Shown: in pieces, positions 39,350 to 47,569 of the stretch
Position numbering within the stretch: position 1 is the stretch's first letter
Layout: each line of letters starts with the position of its first letter
Source: Photobacterium angustum
GTDB lineage: Bacteria; Pseudomonadota; Gammaproteobacteria; Enterobacterales; Vibrionaceae
Reading direction: 5' to 3'
DNA: 64,000 bases
Assembly: GCF_003026365.1 (NCBI RefSeq)
Contig: NZ_PYOM01000007.1
Coordinates: forward strand, 62,001 to 126,000
Notes under the pieces: model-generated
Seen by the model: the letters and a program-made list of their open reading frames with translations, nothing else
The model's database searches: none
Told to the model about the DNA's origin: nothing
Position numbers and translations under genes: made by a program

Positions 39350-39597
39350 GGCTTAATCTATCGCAAAATGGGGCGAGGATTTTACCACTCTATGGGGGAG
39401 AGTACGAGTGAAAGGATTTTATGTTTTTAATCAGGGGGGTTACTTAATGTGTCTATTTATAACTTATTAATAATTTTATTGGGTTACATGCCTTTCTTCT
39501 AGTAGCTTAATAAAAATAAGTTGTTTTTATTGATAGGATATTGATTTTAAATATATTAAGAACCTGTTAGTTTTTTAAGGTTATGGGAACTGAACTC

Positions 39598-40014
39598 ATG
39601 AACGGAATTGAGCGTAAAAATTTCAAAGATTCAATGTATAAAAATATATGCGCATTAGAGGCATTGTTGGTGCTAGATAAAATTTTAAAATTAGAGCGTT
39701 CAGATGAGATCAATAGCGCATATGAAAATACGAAGTCTAAAAAAGACAATACAGTGAATACTGAGCAAATGAAAAGTATTTTGAATATTTTATCTATTCC
39801 CTATGAACAAAAAAATTCAAACAAAGATTTATCTAAAATTAGTCTTATATATTTAAAATACAAAGATGATCCAAAGGGAATTAAGCATTGGGTGACAAAG
39901 GTTGATAATATAGTTTACGACAGCCTTTCTGAACCATCTGAGAACGATGAGGTTAATTTTTATCAAGATAATCCAGCATATGAATTTTCAAGGGCTTTTA
40001 ACTTGAAACTATAG
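39598..40014 (+). CDS. Unrecognised small protein (138 aa)
   Basis: I recognise no family. The ATG at 39598 has GGGA nine bases upstream and is preferred over the ATG at 39583, which lies only 2 nt from AAGG. The protein is Lys/Asn/Glu-rich, soluble and without a signal peptide or Cys cluster. The N-terminal half is helical (MYKNICALEALLVLDKILKLE). The C-terminal half has an HWVTKVDNIVYDS motif loosely like the His-Trp segment of papain-fold peptidases, but no matching Cys is visible (one Cys near the N-terminus). It lies in an AT-rich accessory stretch before the Cry-like toxin gene and has its own terminator. Confidence 0.55.
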   Translation: MNGIERKNFKDSMYKNICALEALLVLDKILKLERSDEINSAYENTKSKKDNTVNTEQMKSILNILSIPYEQKNSNKDLSKISLIYLKYKDDPKGIKHWVTKVDNIVYDSLSEPSENDEVNFYQDNPAYEFSRAFNLKL

Positions 40015-40055
40015 AATTGCATTATAAATCTTACTAAACCATTAACTTAGGTATT

Positions 40056-40100
40056 AAACAGTCGGCTATTTACTTTTGTCTATTTTAGTCGCCTGTTTTT
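40056..40100 (+). terminator. Imperfect hairpin with U-tract after the 39598 gene
   Basis: AAACAG-T-CGGCTA (from 40056) pairs with TAGTCG-C-CTGTTT, with one mismatch and one G-U pair, and is followed by a run of Ts ending at 40100. It is a plausible intrinsic terminator. Confidence 0.65.
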
Positions 40101-40498
40101 AACTGCTCATTTATTACCCGCTTATTATTCTTATAATCGCTATTCTAAATATAACAAACCTTAAACACGTTCTTGTCCATAAATGAGTTTATTATTCAGT
40201 AAACTTATTGTTTATAAATCTATTAACCGCTAAGTGCCCCATTTCTTATTTCAACACGTAATAAAAGAGTTATTAGAATGTTTCTTTTGATATGAGTCGC
40301 AACAACCTAGTAATATTGGGTTCTTATTTTTTATTACTTCTTCATGGTTTTTTACTGAACGTTAACATTGCAATTTTCTGACAGGGTATTATCAATGGCA
40401 GAATGTTGCGAGTATTTATGACTTCATGGCTTAAGGTACGAGTAATTGCAGTTAGCCACAGAGTTATCAGGCATAGTATTTATTATTAAGATGTATTT
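40101..40498. other. AT-rich intergenic region upstream of the Cry-like toxin gene
   Basis: About 400 nt without a supportable ORF, RNA or repeat. It presumably carries the toxin promoter; I could not pick a convincing -35/-10 pair. Confidence 0.5.
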
Positions 40499-42133
40499 AT
40501 GAATGATAGAAGATTAGCGTTAAAAAAATTATCAGCATTAGTTGCGATGTCTCTGTTATCAGGCAATAGCATTGCTCGTAGTTTAGGCGGCAATAACGAG
40601 TTAAGTAGTGATAAAGGTTACACTATTAACTATCCCGACTTTTCAGGTTCAGATGTGATTGAAATCTTCAAAAATTCACTGGGCTTTGCTTTGAATTTTA
40701 TTCCTGAAGTTGGCGGTGTTGTGTCATTTCTCGTGCGTTTATTGTGGCCGTCACCGAAACAAGATGTTTGGGGGCAAATAAAAGACAAAGTAGAAGAATT
40801 AATTGATGAAAAATTAGACGAAGAGGTTTTTTCAAGATTAAGTACTGTTGTAGCAGGTATGAATCTTTCTCTAAAAAATTATTTAAAATTTGTCAAAGGC
40901 GCTTCTCATAAGGAGATAGTGTCTATTATTATTGCGATAAATGATGACTTCATAAGAGAGGGCCCTGAGTTTCAACAAAAAGGCTATGAATATGTTTTGT
41001 TTCCATTATATGGTGTTTTCGCTTCGTTACATATGACTTTTTTAAGGGATGTTTTACTGCATCACAAAGACATTTTATCTCAAAATACGTATGACTTTTT
41101 AAAATCAGAAATGAAAGATTATAAAAAACAATATTCTGATTACTTTAAACTGATGGTTAAAAACCAAAGAGATAAATTGGAAAAAAACAGTCCTCCTGTA
41201 GGGCAACATCGTACTGATACTTACAATTATTTTTTTGCGTCCAACGCCATCGCTGTAAAATATTGTGATGACTTTATAGAAATGTTTAGGCAAATGGATG
41301 TTGATCTAAATCCAGCTCCATTTAAATTGGATTCAACTAAATTTCCTGATATTTACTCTCCAGCATACGGCACTGCGGATGATTGGGATCAAGAGTGTAA
41401 TGAGGCTAGCAATGGTGGAAGTGGGGTGATAGGAGGAGTATATAGAGAGCCAACGCTATCTTTCACTTCACTGTATCTTGATTACTTCGATGGACGCCCA
41501 GTAAACTTAGATGTTTATTATCCTGATGGTAAGGGACCTATTAATAATGATGGTCATAGAGTAAATAAAACAGATATTATTGCTTATCCAGCATCAGGGG
41601 TTGAAACAAAAAATGTCACGATAGACAGTATTGAAGGTGAAAAATTTCCAATATCCTATGCAATAATAAAGTCTCAGAGTCTACCGTCACATTTAACGCT
41701 GTATGATATTAATGATAAAGCTTATGAGTTATGGGATAGTTATGAGGCTCAATTCCAACATGAACATAAAGTCGCATTTTCTCCTCGTCGACTTTCTACG
41801 ATGACAGCTTGGACTCATAGTGCCTATTTTCGTCAGGCTATAGGTTGTTTGATTTTGGGCTTTACTTGGATACCACCTAAAAATAAGAATGAAGAGTTCC
41901 TCCAGCAACATTACATATCATCCATTGAAGAGCCAGATCTTGACGTGTTAAGTGAAATTCATCAATTAGATGCTTACTCGTGTATAACATCTGAACATGA
42001 GGCTGCTCGTGATGAGTTTTGGGCTTATGCAACAGATGATGATAGAGGTGATGGGCGCGGTGGTTCTGTTGATGCGTTGCCGCTAGTTGGGCTTGCAGGA
42101 GCGGCGCTTTTAAAAGAAACGCTAAAGAAATAA
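40499..42133 (+). CDS. Cry-like (delta-endotoxin domain I) protein with twin-arginine-like signal (544 aa)
   Basis: Residues of about 55-215 match the N-terminal helical pore-forming domain of Bacillus three-domain Cry toxins: an IPEVGGVVSFLVRLLWP helix, VWGQIKDKVEELIDEKL (Cry: W-x-x-I-x-x-x-V-E-x-L-I), and YEYVLFPLYGVFASLHMTFLRD (Cry: L-L-P-V-Y-A-Q-A-A-N-L-H-L-x-L-L-R-D). Near residue 440, STMTAWTHSAYFR resembles the Cry SWTHRS block. The protein then ends about 100 residues later, so domain III is short or absent. The N-terminus MNDRRLALKKLSALVAMSLL has RR-x-L and a hydrophobic stretch, suggesting Tat or Sec export. The protein could be a pore-forming toxin against marine invertebrates or protists; this is unproven. 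Confidence 0.75.
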   Translation: MNDRRLALKKLSALVAMSLLSGNSIARSLGGNNELSSDKGYTINYPDFSGSDVIEIFKNSLGFALNFIPEVGGVVSFLVRLLWPSPKQDVWGQIKDKVEELIDEKLDEEVFSRLSTVVAGMNLSLKNYLKFVKGASHKEIVSIIIAINDDFIREGPEFQQKGYEYVLFPLYGVFASLHMTFLRDVLLHHKDILSQNTYDFLKSEMKDYKKQYSDYFKLMVKNQRDKLEKNSPPVGQHRTDTYNYFFASNAIAVKYCDDFIEMFRQMDVDLNPAPFKLDSTKFPDIYSPAYGTADDWDQECNEASNGGSGVIGGVYREPTLSFTSLYLDYFDGRPVNLDVYYPDGKGPINNDGHRVNKTDIIAYPASGVETKNVTIDSIEGEKFPISYAIIKSQSLPSHLTLYDINDKAYELWDSYEAQFQHEHKVAFSPRRLSTMTAWTHSAYFRQAIGCLILGFTWIPPKNKNEEFLQQHYISSIEEPDLDVLSEIHQLDAYSCITSEHEAARDEFWAYATDDDRGDGRGGSVDALPLVGLAGAALLKETLKK

Positions 42134-42313
42134 GGTAGTGTTTTAATTATGTTTTGGAGTGGCTTCTCCACTAAATGATTATTCAAAAGGTATTGTATTT
42201 GGAGAGTCATATTAATGACTCTCTAGATATTACAATGAAAAGAATACAAATACTGCTATCTATAAATGTATAAAGTAAAAAGGAACCTGGCAGTATTTAC
42301 GCTGTAAGATCCT

Positions 42314-42472
42314 CTAATCTTGCGTCTTAATTTGTTGTTCTTGTTTTTCTTTATTCTTCAGTTTTCTGTCTTGGTCGAAGTGCCACTTGATCGCAAAATA
42401 TCCAGCAACCATTAACGCAATAACTTTAATCGCCATAGCGACATAAGGGAAAAAGTCTGTCCAGTGATTCAT
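42314..42472 (-). CDS. Small single-pass membrane protein (52 aa)
   Basis: Start ATG at 42472, stop TAG at 42314. MNHWTDFFPYVAMAIKVIAL begins a transmembrane helix (about residues 8-28, continuing MVAGYFAIKW). A highly charged Lys/Gln/Glu tail (KLKNKEKQEQQIKTQD) follows and is probably cytoplasmic. I recognise no family. The reading frame is intact with a sensible hydrophobic-then-charged layout, which supports a real gene. Confidence 0.65.
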   Translation of the reverse strand: MNHWTDFFPYVAMAIKVIALMVAGYFAIKWHFDQDRKLKNKEKQEQQIKTQD

Positions 42473-42804
42473 CGTAAATCTCCATTCCAACCGATATCAG
42501 ATCAATAACAAAGAATGTGTTATCAATGAAATTCAATAAAATCTGCCATCGTTAAATTAATATCAAAAAATCGCATGCAAAATATCAAAATATGCCCAAT
42601 TACACATAGGATATAGCGCACAGATATAAAAATGGATTGTATTTAATTGAAATAAAAAGCCCCTCTAGTCACATATTTGGAATGAGGGGCAATGGATATG
42701 ATGAACCTAGACACTTGCATATAAATTTATAGTTAGGCTAATTCTTTTTATCAAGTGTATTTATCAAGTCGCACCTTAAATATACTTTTATGTCTTAATC
42801 TTGA
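42473..42804. other. Intergenic region between the small membrane protein and MAPEG genes
   Basis: Holds the MAPEG-gene terminator (42659-42690) and AT-rich sequence that probably contains the promoter of the 42472 gene. I see no other ORF or RNA. Confidence 0.5.
42659..42690 (-). terminator. Terminator of the MAPEG gene
   Basis: On the minus strand, GCCCCTC (42690-42684) pairs with GAGGGGC (42665-42659) and is followed by TTTTTATTT. It lies about 115 nt beyond the MAPEG stop codon. Confidence 0.85.
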
Positions 42805-43194
42805 TTAACTCGAAATGCACTGTCCCATAATGATAAATGAGCAGCCGATTGCTATCGTCCAAGCGATGGAACGCAAAACACTGAGATTTATTAGATACAG
42901 TATGTGGTAAACAACTCTAAAGCCAATATGGAAAAGTGCCAATAACTGAATTTTTTCATTTGTGGTGCCTGTTGCGATAGCTAACACAATTGCCATGGAA
43001 AAAATAATAAGTGATTCAAAGGCATTTTGATGTGCAGCTAATGCTCGCGCACCGAAGCCATGCAATTTTGCTTGTTGGTTTCGGGGATGGTTATTATCGT
43101 AGCCTCCAGCTTTATGCATTGCGATGGCTAGAGGTATTTTGGCTATGTAAGGAAGTAATGCTGCGGCAATTAAACTATAAATTAAAATATCCAA
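42805..43194 (-). CDS. MAPEG-family membrane protein (129 aa)
   Basis: Four transmembrane helices. The family pattern NNHPRNQQAKLHGFGARALAAHQNAFES includes the conserved Arg-Ala-x-x-Ala-His-x-N-x-x-E segment of MAPEG proteins (membrane-associated proteins in eicosanoid and glutathione metabolism). Bacterial members are short like this one; glutathione-transferase or peroxidase activity is known for some relatives and is not established for this subgroup. It is divergent from msrA, another oxidative-stress gene, with about 240 nt between them. Confidence 0.9.
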   Translation of the reverse strand: MDILIYSLIAAALLPYIAKIPLAIAMHKAGGYDNNHPRNQQAKLHGFGARALAAHQNAFESLIIFSMAIVLAIATGTTNEKIQLLALFHIGFRVVYHILYLINLSVLRSIAWTIAIGCSFIIMGQCISS

Positions 43195-43432
43195 TGAATC
43201 GTCCCTGTCTTTATCAACTAGCTATTTTATATTAATAAGTATACTTGTTCTTTACCGTGATCATCAGGCAATTAGGTGTATGAAGGCAGAATCTATTGCT
43301 AAATTAAAACTTTTTTTGAGGACGTTGAAATAAGTGTTTAGCTGTTTTTCAATCACAAATACTGTTCATCCCTGACGATTTATTGATAGGGTATATATTA
43401 AATTGGGATTTAAGAAAGCGAAGGAGTTAACG

Positions 43433-43930
43433 ATGGCACAACAAAAAGCGATACTTGCTGGCGGCTGTTTCTGGGGGATGCAAGATCTTATTCGTCGTCA
43501 AACAGGGGTGATCACAACCCGCGTTGGCTATACGGGCGGTGATGTGGCAAATGCAACTTATCCCAATCATGGTACTCATGCTGAAGCGATTGAAATAACT
43601 TTTGACGATGACCAAACCAGTTTTGAAAATATTTTGGCGTATTTCTTTCAAATTCACGATCCAACAACAACCAATCGCCAAGGTAATGATATCGGTACTT
43701 CTTATCGCTCTGCGATTTTCTATACTTCAGAGGCGCAAAAAAACACTGCCCAAAATTTGATTAAGCGTATCAATGCTTCTGGAATTTGGCCGGGAACGGT
43801 AGTAACAGAAGTCGTGCCAGCGAGTGATTTTTGGCAAGCAGAGCCAGAACACCAAGATTATTTACTTCACCGACCTAATGGCTATACCTGTCATTTTCCG
43901 CGTCCTGATTGGGTATTACCTGAAGAATAA
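43433..43930 (+). CDS. msrA: Peptide-methionine (S)-S-oxide reductase MsrA
   Basis: MsrA reduces methionine-S-sulfoxide in oxidised proteins using thioredoxin. The active site GCFWGM carries the catalytic Cys12. The downstream family blocks are present: [32 protein letters not shown] and [10 protein letters not shown]. At 165 aa it is the short cytosolic form. The ATG at 43433 is preceded by AAGGAG at the right distance; an in-frame extension to 43403 is unlikely. Resolving cysteines seem missing beyond the active site, so recycling may differ from that in the longer enzyme. Confidence 0.95.
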   Translation: MAQQKAILAGGCFWGMQDLIRRQTGVITTRVGYTGGDVANATYPNHGTHAEAIEITFDDDQTSFENILAYFFQIHDPTTTNRQGNDIGTSYRSAIFYTSEAQKNTAQNLIKRINASGIWPGTVVTEVVPASDFWQAEPEHQDYLLHRPNGYTCHFPRPDWVLPEE

Positions 43931-44044
43931 ATGTGAAGCTAAGTGATTTTTTGAGTATTAATATTACTTTTTTAGAATGAGACTTTTTTTATTTTTAGGC
44001 TTACATTCAGTGCCAGATATTTAAGAGAATTACTGAGGTGTATC

Positions 44045-44326
44045 ATGAGCTTAAAAATCAAATGTGAACATATGGAACTAACTGATTCAATCAAAGCAGT
44101 AGTATCTGACTATATTGAAAAGATGATGATTATCGACCTTGAATTTAAACATCTTCATGTTGATATCATCAAAGAAGATACAGGCTATGCTGTTGATTTA
44201 AATATGGATACGGAAGTATTTCATAAAGTTAGTGCTAAAGCGCATAATGTAAATTTAGAAGAATGTATTAAAGAAGCATTTTTCCATTTTGAAAAAGTGG
44301 TTGAGAAGAAAGCAGCGCATCAATAA
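44045..44326 (+). CDS. HPF/RaiA-family ribosome-hibernation-like protein (93 aa)
   Basis: The short protein fits the beta-alpha-beta-beta-beta-alpha fold of hibernation factors: MELTDSIKAVVSDYIEKM helix, HLHVDIIKED strand, GYAVDLNMDTEVFHKVSAKAHNVNLEECIKEAF. HPF-type proteins bind the 30S decoding centre and promote inactive ribosome dimers in stationary phase. It is not beside rpoN, where the canonical hpf lies, so this may be a second copy. It is monocistronic, with a strong terminator at 44360. Confidence 0.83.
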   Translation: MSLKIKCEHMELTDSIKAVVSDYIEKMMIIDLEFKHLHVDIIKEDTGYAVDLNMDTEVFHKVSAKAHNVNLEECIKEAFFHFEKVVEKKAAHQ

Positions 44327-44359
44327 TTTCATGCGATTGCATTTCTTGTCATCAAAATT

Positions 44360-44383
44360 AAAGGCTCGTAATGAGCCTTTTTT
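44360..44383 (+). terminator. Terminator of the HPF-like gene
   Basis: AAAGGCTC (44360-44367) and GAGCCTTT (44373-44380) form an 8-bp stem with a 5-nt loop followed by Ts. Confidence 0.92.
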
Positions 44384-44596
44384 CTTGTCTGCGTATTACG
44401 GCTATTACTCTTAAATGAATGCAATATCCAACCACATAATGATGAATTTAATTCTATGTTCATCGTTAAAGCCCTTATACTGACTTGATAGCAAAGATTA
44501 AAATCATCTATCGCGTTAAATATTCAGCTTCAAGTCATTGTTTAGCGACTAAGATAAGATTGTTTTCTCTTTAGTAACGTATATTTTGGGAGTTAT

Positions 44597-45157
44597 ATGA
44601 TGAAATCACTATTATTAGTCACGCTATCTATTCTTGCTTTTCAAGCACATGCACAAGATAGGTATGTGTGTAAAAGTGATCATTCTGAGCGTGTAATCGA
44701 AGTTGTTTATGCTAATCCAAATAGCAAAGTACCGTGTGAAGTTCGCTACACTAAGCCGGAAGGCACTGCTGTATTGTGGGATGCGAAACATGAGGTAGGT
44801 TACTGTGAAGCGAAAGCAAAAGCCTTTGCTGAAAAATTAACAAGCTTAGGCATGTCATGCTCTGGCGTCGATGTAGCAGCAAGCACTCCTGTTGCTACAG
44901 AACAGCCTACAGAAACCCAACAAGATGCCGTGACTCCTCTAGCTGCGCCTTTAGTTGATACTCCAACGGCTTCAACACCAGAATCTACTAATACTACGCC
45001 AGTTGTAGAATCACAAACGCATTCTGATTCACCAACCGCAACACAAATTCAGCAAGATGCAGCAGCACCTTTGGTTGATACTCCAACCTCTTCAACACCA
45101 GCATCTGCAACAGAAGCATCTGCAACAGAAGCAGCAACGCCATCTCAAGCGGAATAG
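44597..45157 (+). CDS. Secreted protein with low-complexity Thr/Pro/Ala tail (186 aa)
   Basis: Signal peptide (MMKSLLLVTLSILAFQAHA, cleavage before QDRY). A compact N-terminal domain of about 70 residues has four Cys (YVCKSD, VPCEVRY, GYCEAKA, GMSCSG) that probably form two disulphides. The rest is a repetitive tail, with two copies of APLVDTPT(A/S)STP and a short tandem SATEASATEA at the end encoded by near-exact DNA repeats (about 45102-45134), so length may vary between strains. The N-domain family is not recognised. A second ATG at 44600 is equally usable. Confidence 0.75.
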   Translation: MMKSLLLVTLSILAFQAHAQDRYVCKSDHSERVIEVVYANPNSKVPCEVRYTKPEGTAVLWDAKHEVGYCEAKAKAFAEKLTSLGMSCSGVDVAASTPVATEQPTETQQDAVTPLAAPLVDTPTASTPESTNTTPVVESQTHSDSPTATQIQQDAAAPLVDTPTSSTPASATEASATEAATPSQAE

Positions 45158-45279
45158 TTCTGTTATTAATGGTTGATTTAAATTGAGTGGGTACTAACTT
45201 TCTCGCTCATTTTATTTCAATGCGATAACGGATAGTTTTGTTAAACTATTTCAGAAATAAGTAACACTGTTTGAGATTT

Positions 45280-46020
45280 ATGAACTTTGAAGAAAAACCC
45301 TACCTACGAGAAATCGCATTAAAGCGCGAAAAAATTGATAATTACGATCAATTTCCGTTTTGTATTCCAGCCATCAAAGAGTTAGATGTTATTGAGTTTC
45401 ACCCTGATGTTACTTTTTTTGTCGGTGAAAATGGTTCAGGAAAATCCACGTTAATTGAAGCGATTGCAGTCGCTATGGGGCTTAATGCTGAAGGGGGGAA
45501 CAAGAATACCGGTTTTGCTACCGAGCAAACGCATTCTGAGCTAGATCGCTACATTAAAACCGTAAAAAGTTTTAAATGTCCTAAAGATTACTATTTTTTA
45601 AGGGCTGAGAGTTTTTATAATGTCGCCACTTATTTAGATCAGCTTATGCCGCCACCGCTGCAAGGTTATGGTGGGCAGTCACTACACCATCAATCACATG
45701 GTGAATCCTTTATGGCGACGATCTCTAATAAGTTACGCGGTAATGGTTTATACATTATGGATGAGCCTGAAGCTGCACTTTCACCGGCTAGGCAAATGGC
45801 TGCGCTTTCAGAAATTCATCGCTTAGTTGAAGCGGGTTCGCAATTTGTTATTGCTACTCACTCGCCAATTTTATTGGCGTACCCAAGAGCTAAAATCTAT
45901 CAGTTCAGTGATAGTGGCATTGATGAAACAGCTTATGAGGATACCGAGCATTATGAGATCACTCGAAATTTCCTTAATCGCCATAAGCAGATGATGAAAA
46001 TCTTAATGGAAGAAGAGTAA
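45280..46020 (+). CDS. ABC-type/AAA ATP-binding protein (246 aa)
   Basis: Walker A GENGSGKST (residues 49-57), a degenerate signature HQSHGESFM (137-145), Walker B GLYIMDEPEAAL (157-166) and the switch His in ATHSPILL (His194). This layout is that of small stand-alone SMC/RecF-like ATPases. There is no membrane partner next to it and no signal peptide, so it is probably cytosolic, not a transporter subunit. The ATG at 45280 was chosen over a TTG nine bases upstream. Substrate and partner are unknown. Confidence 0.87.
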   Translation: MNFEEKPYLREIALKREKIDNYDQFPFCIPAIKELDVIEFHPDVTFFVGENGSGKSTLIEAIAVAMGLNAEGGNKNTGFATEQTHSELDRYIKTVKSFKCPKDYYFLRAESFYNVATYLDQLMPPPLQGYGGQSLHHQSHGESFMATISNKLRGNGLYIMDEPEAALSPARQMAALSEIHRLVEAGSQFVIATHSPILLAYPRAKIYQFSDSGIDETAYEDTEHYEITRNFLNRHKQMMKILMEEE

Positions 46021-46142
46021 TTGAGTTTAATATTACTTGATGAGTCGCTTAAGTTTACCTATTCAGATTTGTAATAAAGTCATAATTAGTATATTTATTA
46101 ATAACATAAGTGTATTGATATATCGTTGTTATTAGGAAGATA

Positions 46143-46519
46143 ATGAGAAAAATATTGAAAGTGATTTTATCGATTGTTGTTACAACGGCGTTATTGCTTT
46201 CGATATTGATATTAATTTTTTAAATAGTGTCTCTTCTGTTGTTAGTGAACATTATTTAACATATAACAGTGCCAAGGAAGATAATTTCTTCGAAAGAGGC
46301 TGGCTTCCTGATATCTTACCTGAATCTACATTAATGATTATAGTAAACAATGACGTAAGTTCGAATACGTCACATGGTGTTTTTTATATAAATAACAAAG
46401 ACATGAATGAGTTTATCGATAAACTGCAAATAACAGAGGATAAAAACAAGTATAAATATATCAGTGTTTGGTATTTCAATATTAATGACAACGGAAAGGT
46501 AATATATTCATTGAATTAA
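46143..46519 (+). pseudogene. Small membrane-anchored protein gene split by a one-base frameshift
   Basis: From ATG 46143 a signal/transmembrane segment (MRKILKVILSIVVTTALLLS) runs into TAA at 46221-46223. The sequence then continues openly in another frame to TAA at 46519: LNSVSSVVSEHYLTYNSAKE..., FERGWLPDILPEST, ending NDNGKVIYSLN. Adding one T to the six-T run at 46216-46221 joins both parts into one protein of about 125 aa. FERGWLPDILPEST looks like a conserved motif of small enterobacterial/Vibrio membrane-anchored proteins, though I cannot name the family. It may be a sequencing error, a true pseudogene, or a slippage-controlled gene. Confidence 0.7.
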
Positions 46520-46595
46520 ATAGCTGACATATACCTTGTTATTATCTAACGAGTAAGGCCAGCTTTATACATTCTACGTTATTTAAACTTGCATA

Positions 46596-47465
46596 TTATT
46601 CAAGTTTACTTTGAATAAAGTTAATAAAACAGCGAGTCTTGGCGGGTAGTAACCGTGTTTCTGTTATGGCATAAATCGGCACTGGGGAACTTTGCCAGTC
46701 GGGTAATATACGTTGTAATGTTCCTTGCGCTAACTCATCAGTGATCATTTCTTGTGGAAGTAATCCCAATCCCATATTGAGCACTATTAATTGCTTGATC
46801 ATGCCAATACTATTTACAAACAGCTTACTGTTTACCTTAATATCTGCCGATTTATCTTTGCTATGTAATGCCCAATTGGCCGACTTTACGATACTAAAAC
46901 ACTGATGTTGGGTAAGCTCGTCTGGCGATTGTGGTTCGCCATATTGTGCCAAATAAGCGGGTGAACCATAAACATAGTGATGGAAGTTAGCGAGTTTACG
47001 AGCAATTAAGCTTGAGCTTTCACTTTCACCTGCTCTAATTGCTACATCGAAATATTCCGATGTCATATCCACACGCCGTGATGATAAATCAAATTCTAAT
47101 TCAATTTCTGGGTACTGTTTTGAAAATTCGGGCAGTAATGGCGCGATGAAGTGGGTTGCAAAATCAATAGGGGCCGACACACGAACCGTACCACTAGGAT
47201 TCTCTGCTATATCACTCAATTGTTGATGGGCAAGTTTGGCTTCTTCAACAATACGGCGGCAACGCTCGTAATACAGCTGACCTGCTTCTGTGAGTTCAAT
47301 TTTTCGTGTTGTACGGTGGAGCAAACGCAGCCCAATGGCTTTTTCTAATGCACTGATACGTCTTGAAAGGGTGGAATTAGGCACTCCAGTAATCTCTGCG
47401 GCTTGGCGAAAGCTCATTACGTTGGCGACTTCTACAAATAACGCCATATCATCAAGTGATTTCAT
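46596..47465 (-). CDS. LysR-family transcriptional regulator (289 aa)
   Basis: Winged helix-turn-helix at residues 1-60 (MKSLDDMALFVEVANVMSFRQAA, VPNSTLSRRISALEKAIGLRLLHRTTRKIELTEAG), followed by the substrate-binding-like domain. The HRTTR-K-x-x-L-T-E-A-G stretch is the typical LysR (DmlR/AaeR-type) end of the DNA-binding region. It is divergent from the NAD(P)-binding oxidoreductase gene with about 100 nt between them, so it probably controls that gene and itself. Confidence 0.92.
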   Translation of the reverse strand: MKSLDDMALFVEVANVMSFRQAAEITGVPNSTLSRRISALEKAIGLRLLHRTTRKIELTEAGQLYYERCRRIVEEAKLAHQQLSDIAENPSGTVRVSAPIDFATHFIAPLLPEFSKQYPEIELEFDLSSRRVDMTSEYFDVAIRAGESESSSLIARKLANFHHYVYGSPAYLAQYGEPQSPDELTQHQCFSIVKSANWALHSKDKSADIKVNSKLFVNSIGMIKQLIVLNMGLGLLPQEMITDELAQGTLQRILPDWQSSPVPIYAITETRLLPAKTRCFINFIQSKLE

Positions 47466-47569
47466 TATTATCCCATTTTTGAACTAATCATTTCCATTTT
47501 ATCGTATTTAATCCAAATATAGAATTATATAACATGGCTTCAACGTCAGAGATTAACGAGAAAATGATT

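Noticed and set aside
39598-40014. Papain-like cysteine peptidase
   Set aside because: An HW motif alone is insufficient; no Cys in a helix-start context with the right spacing.
46143-46519. Programmed -1 ribosomal frameshifting at the T-run
   Set aside because: The local sequence does not form a proper X-XXY-YYZ slippery site in the zero frame and no downstream pseudoknot was seen. A one-base homopolymer change is simpler.
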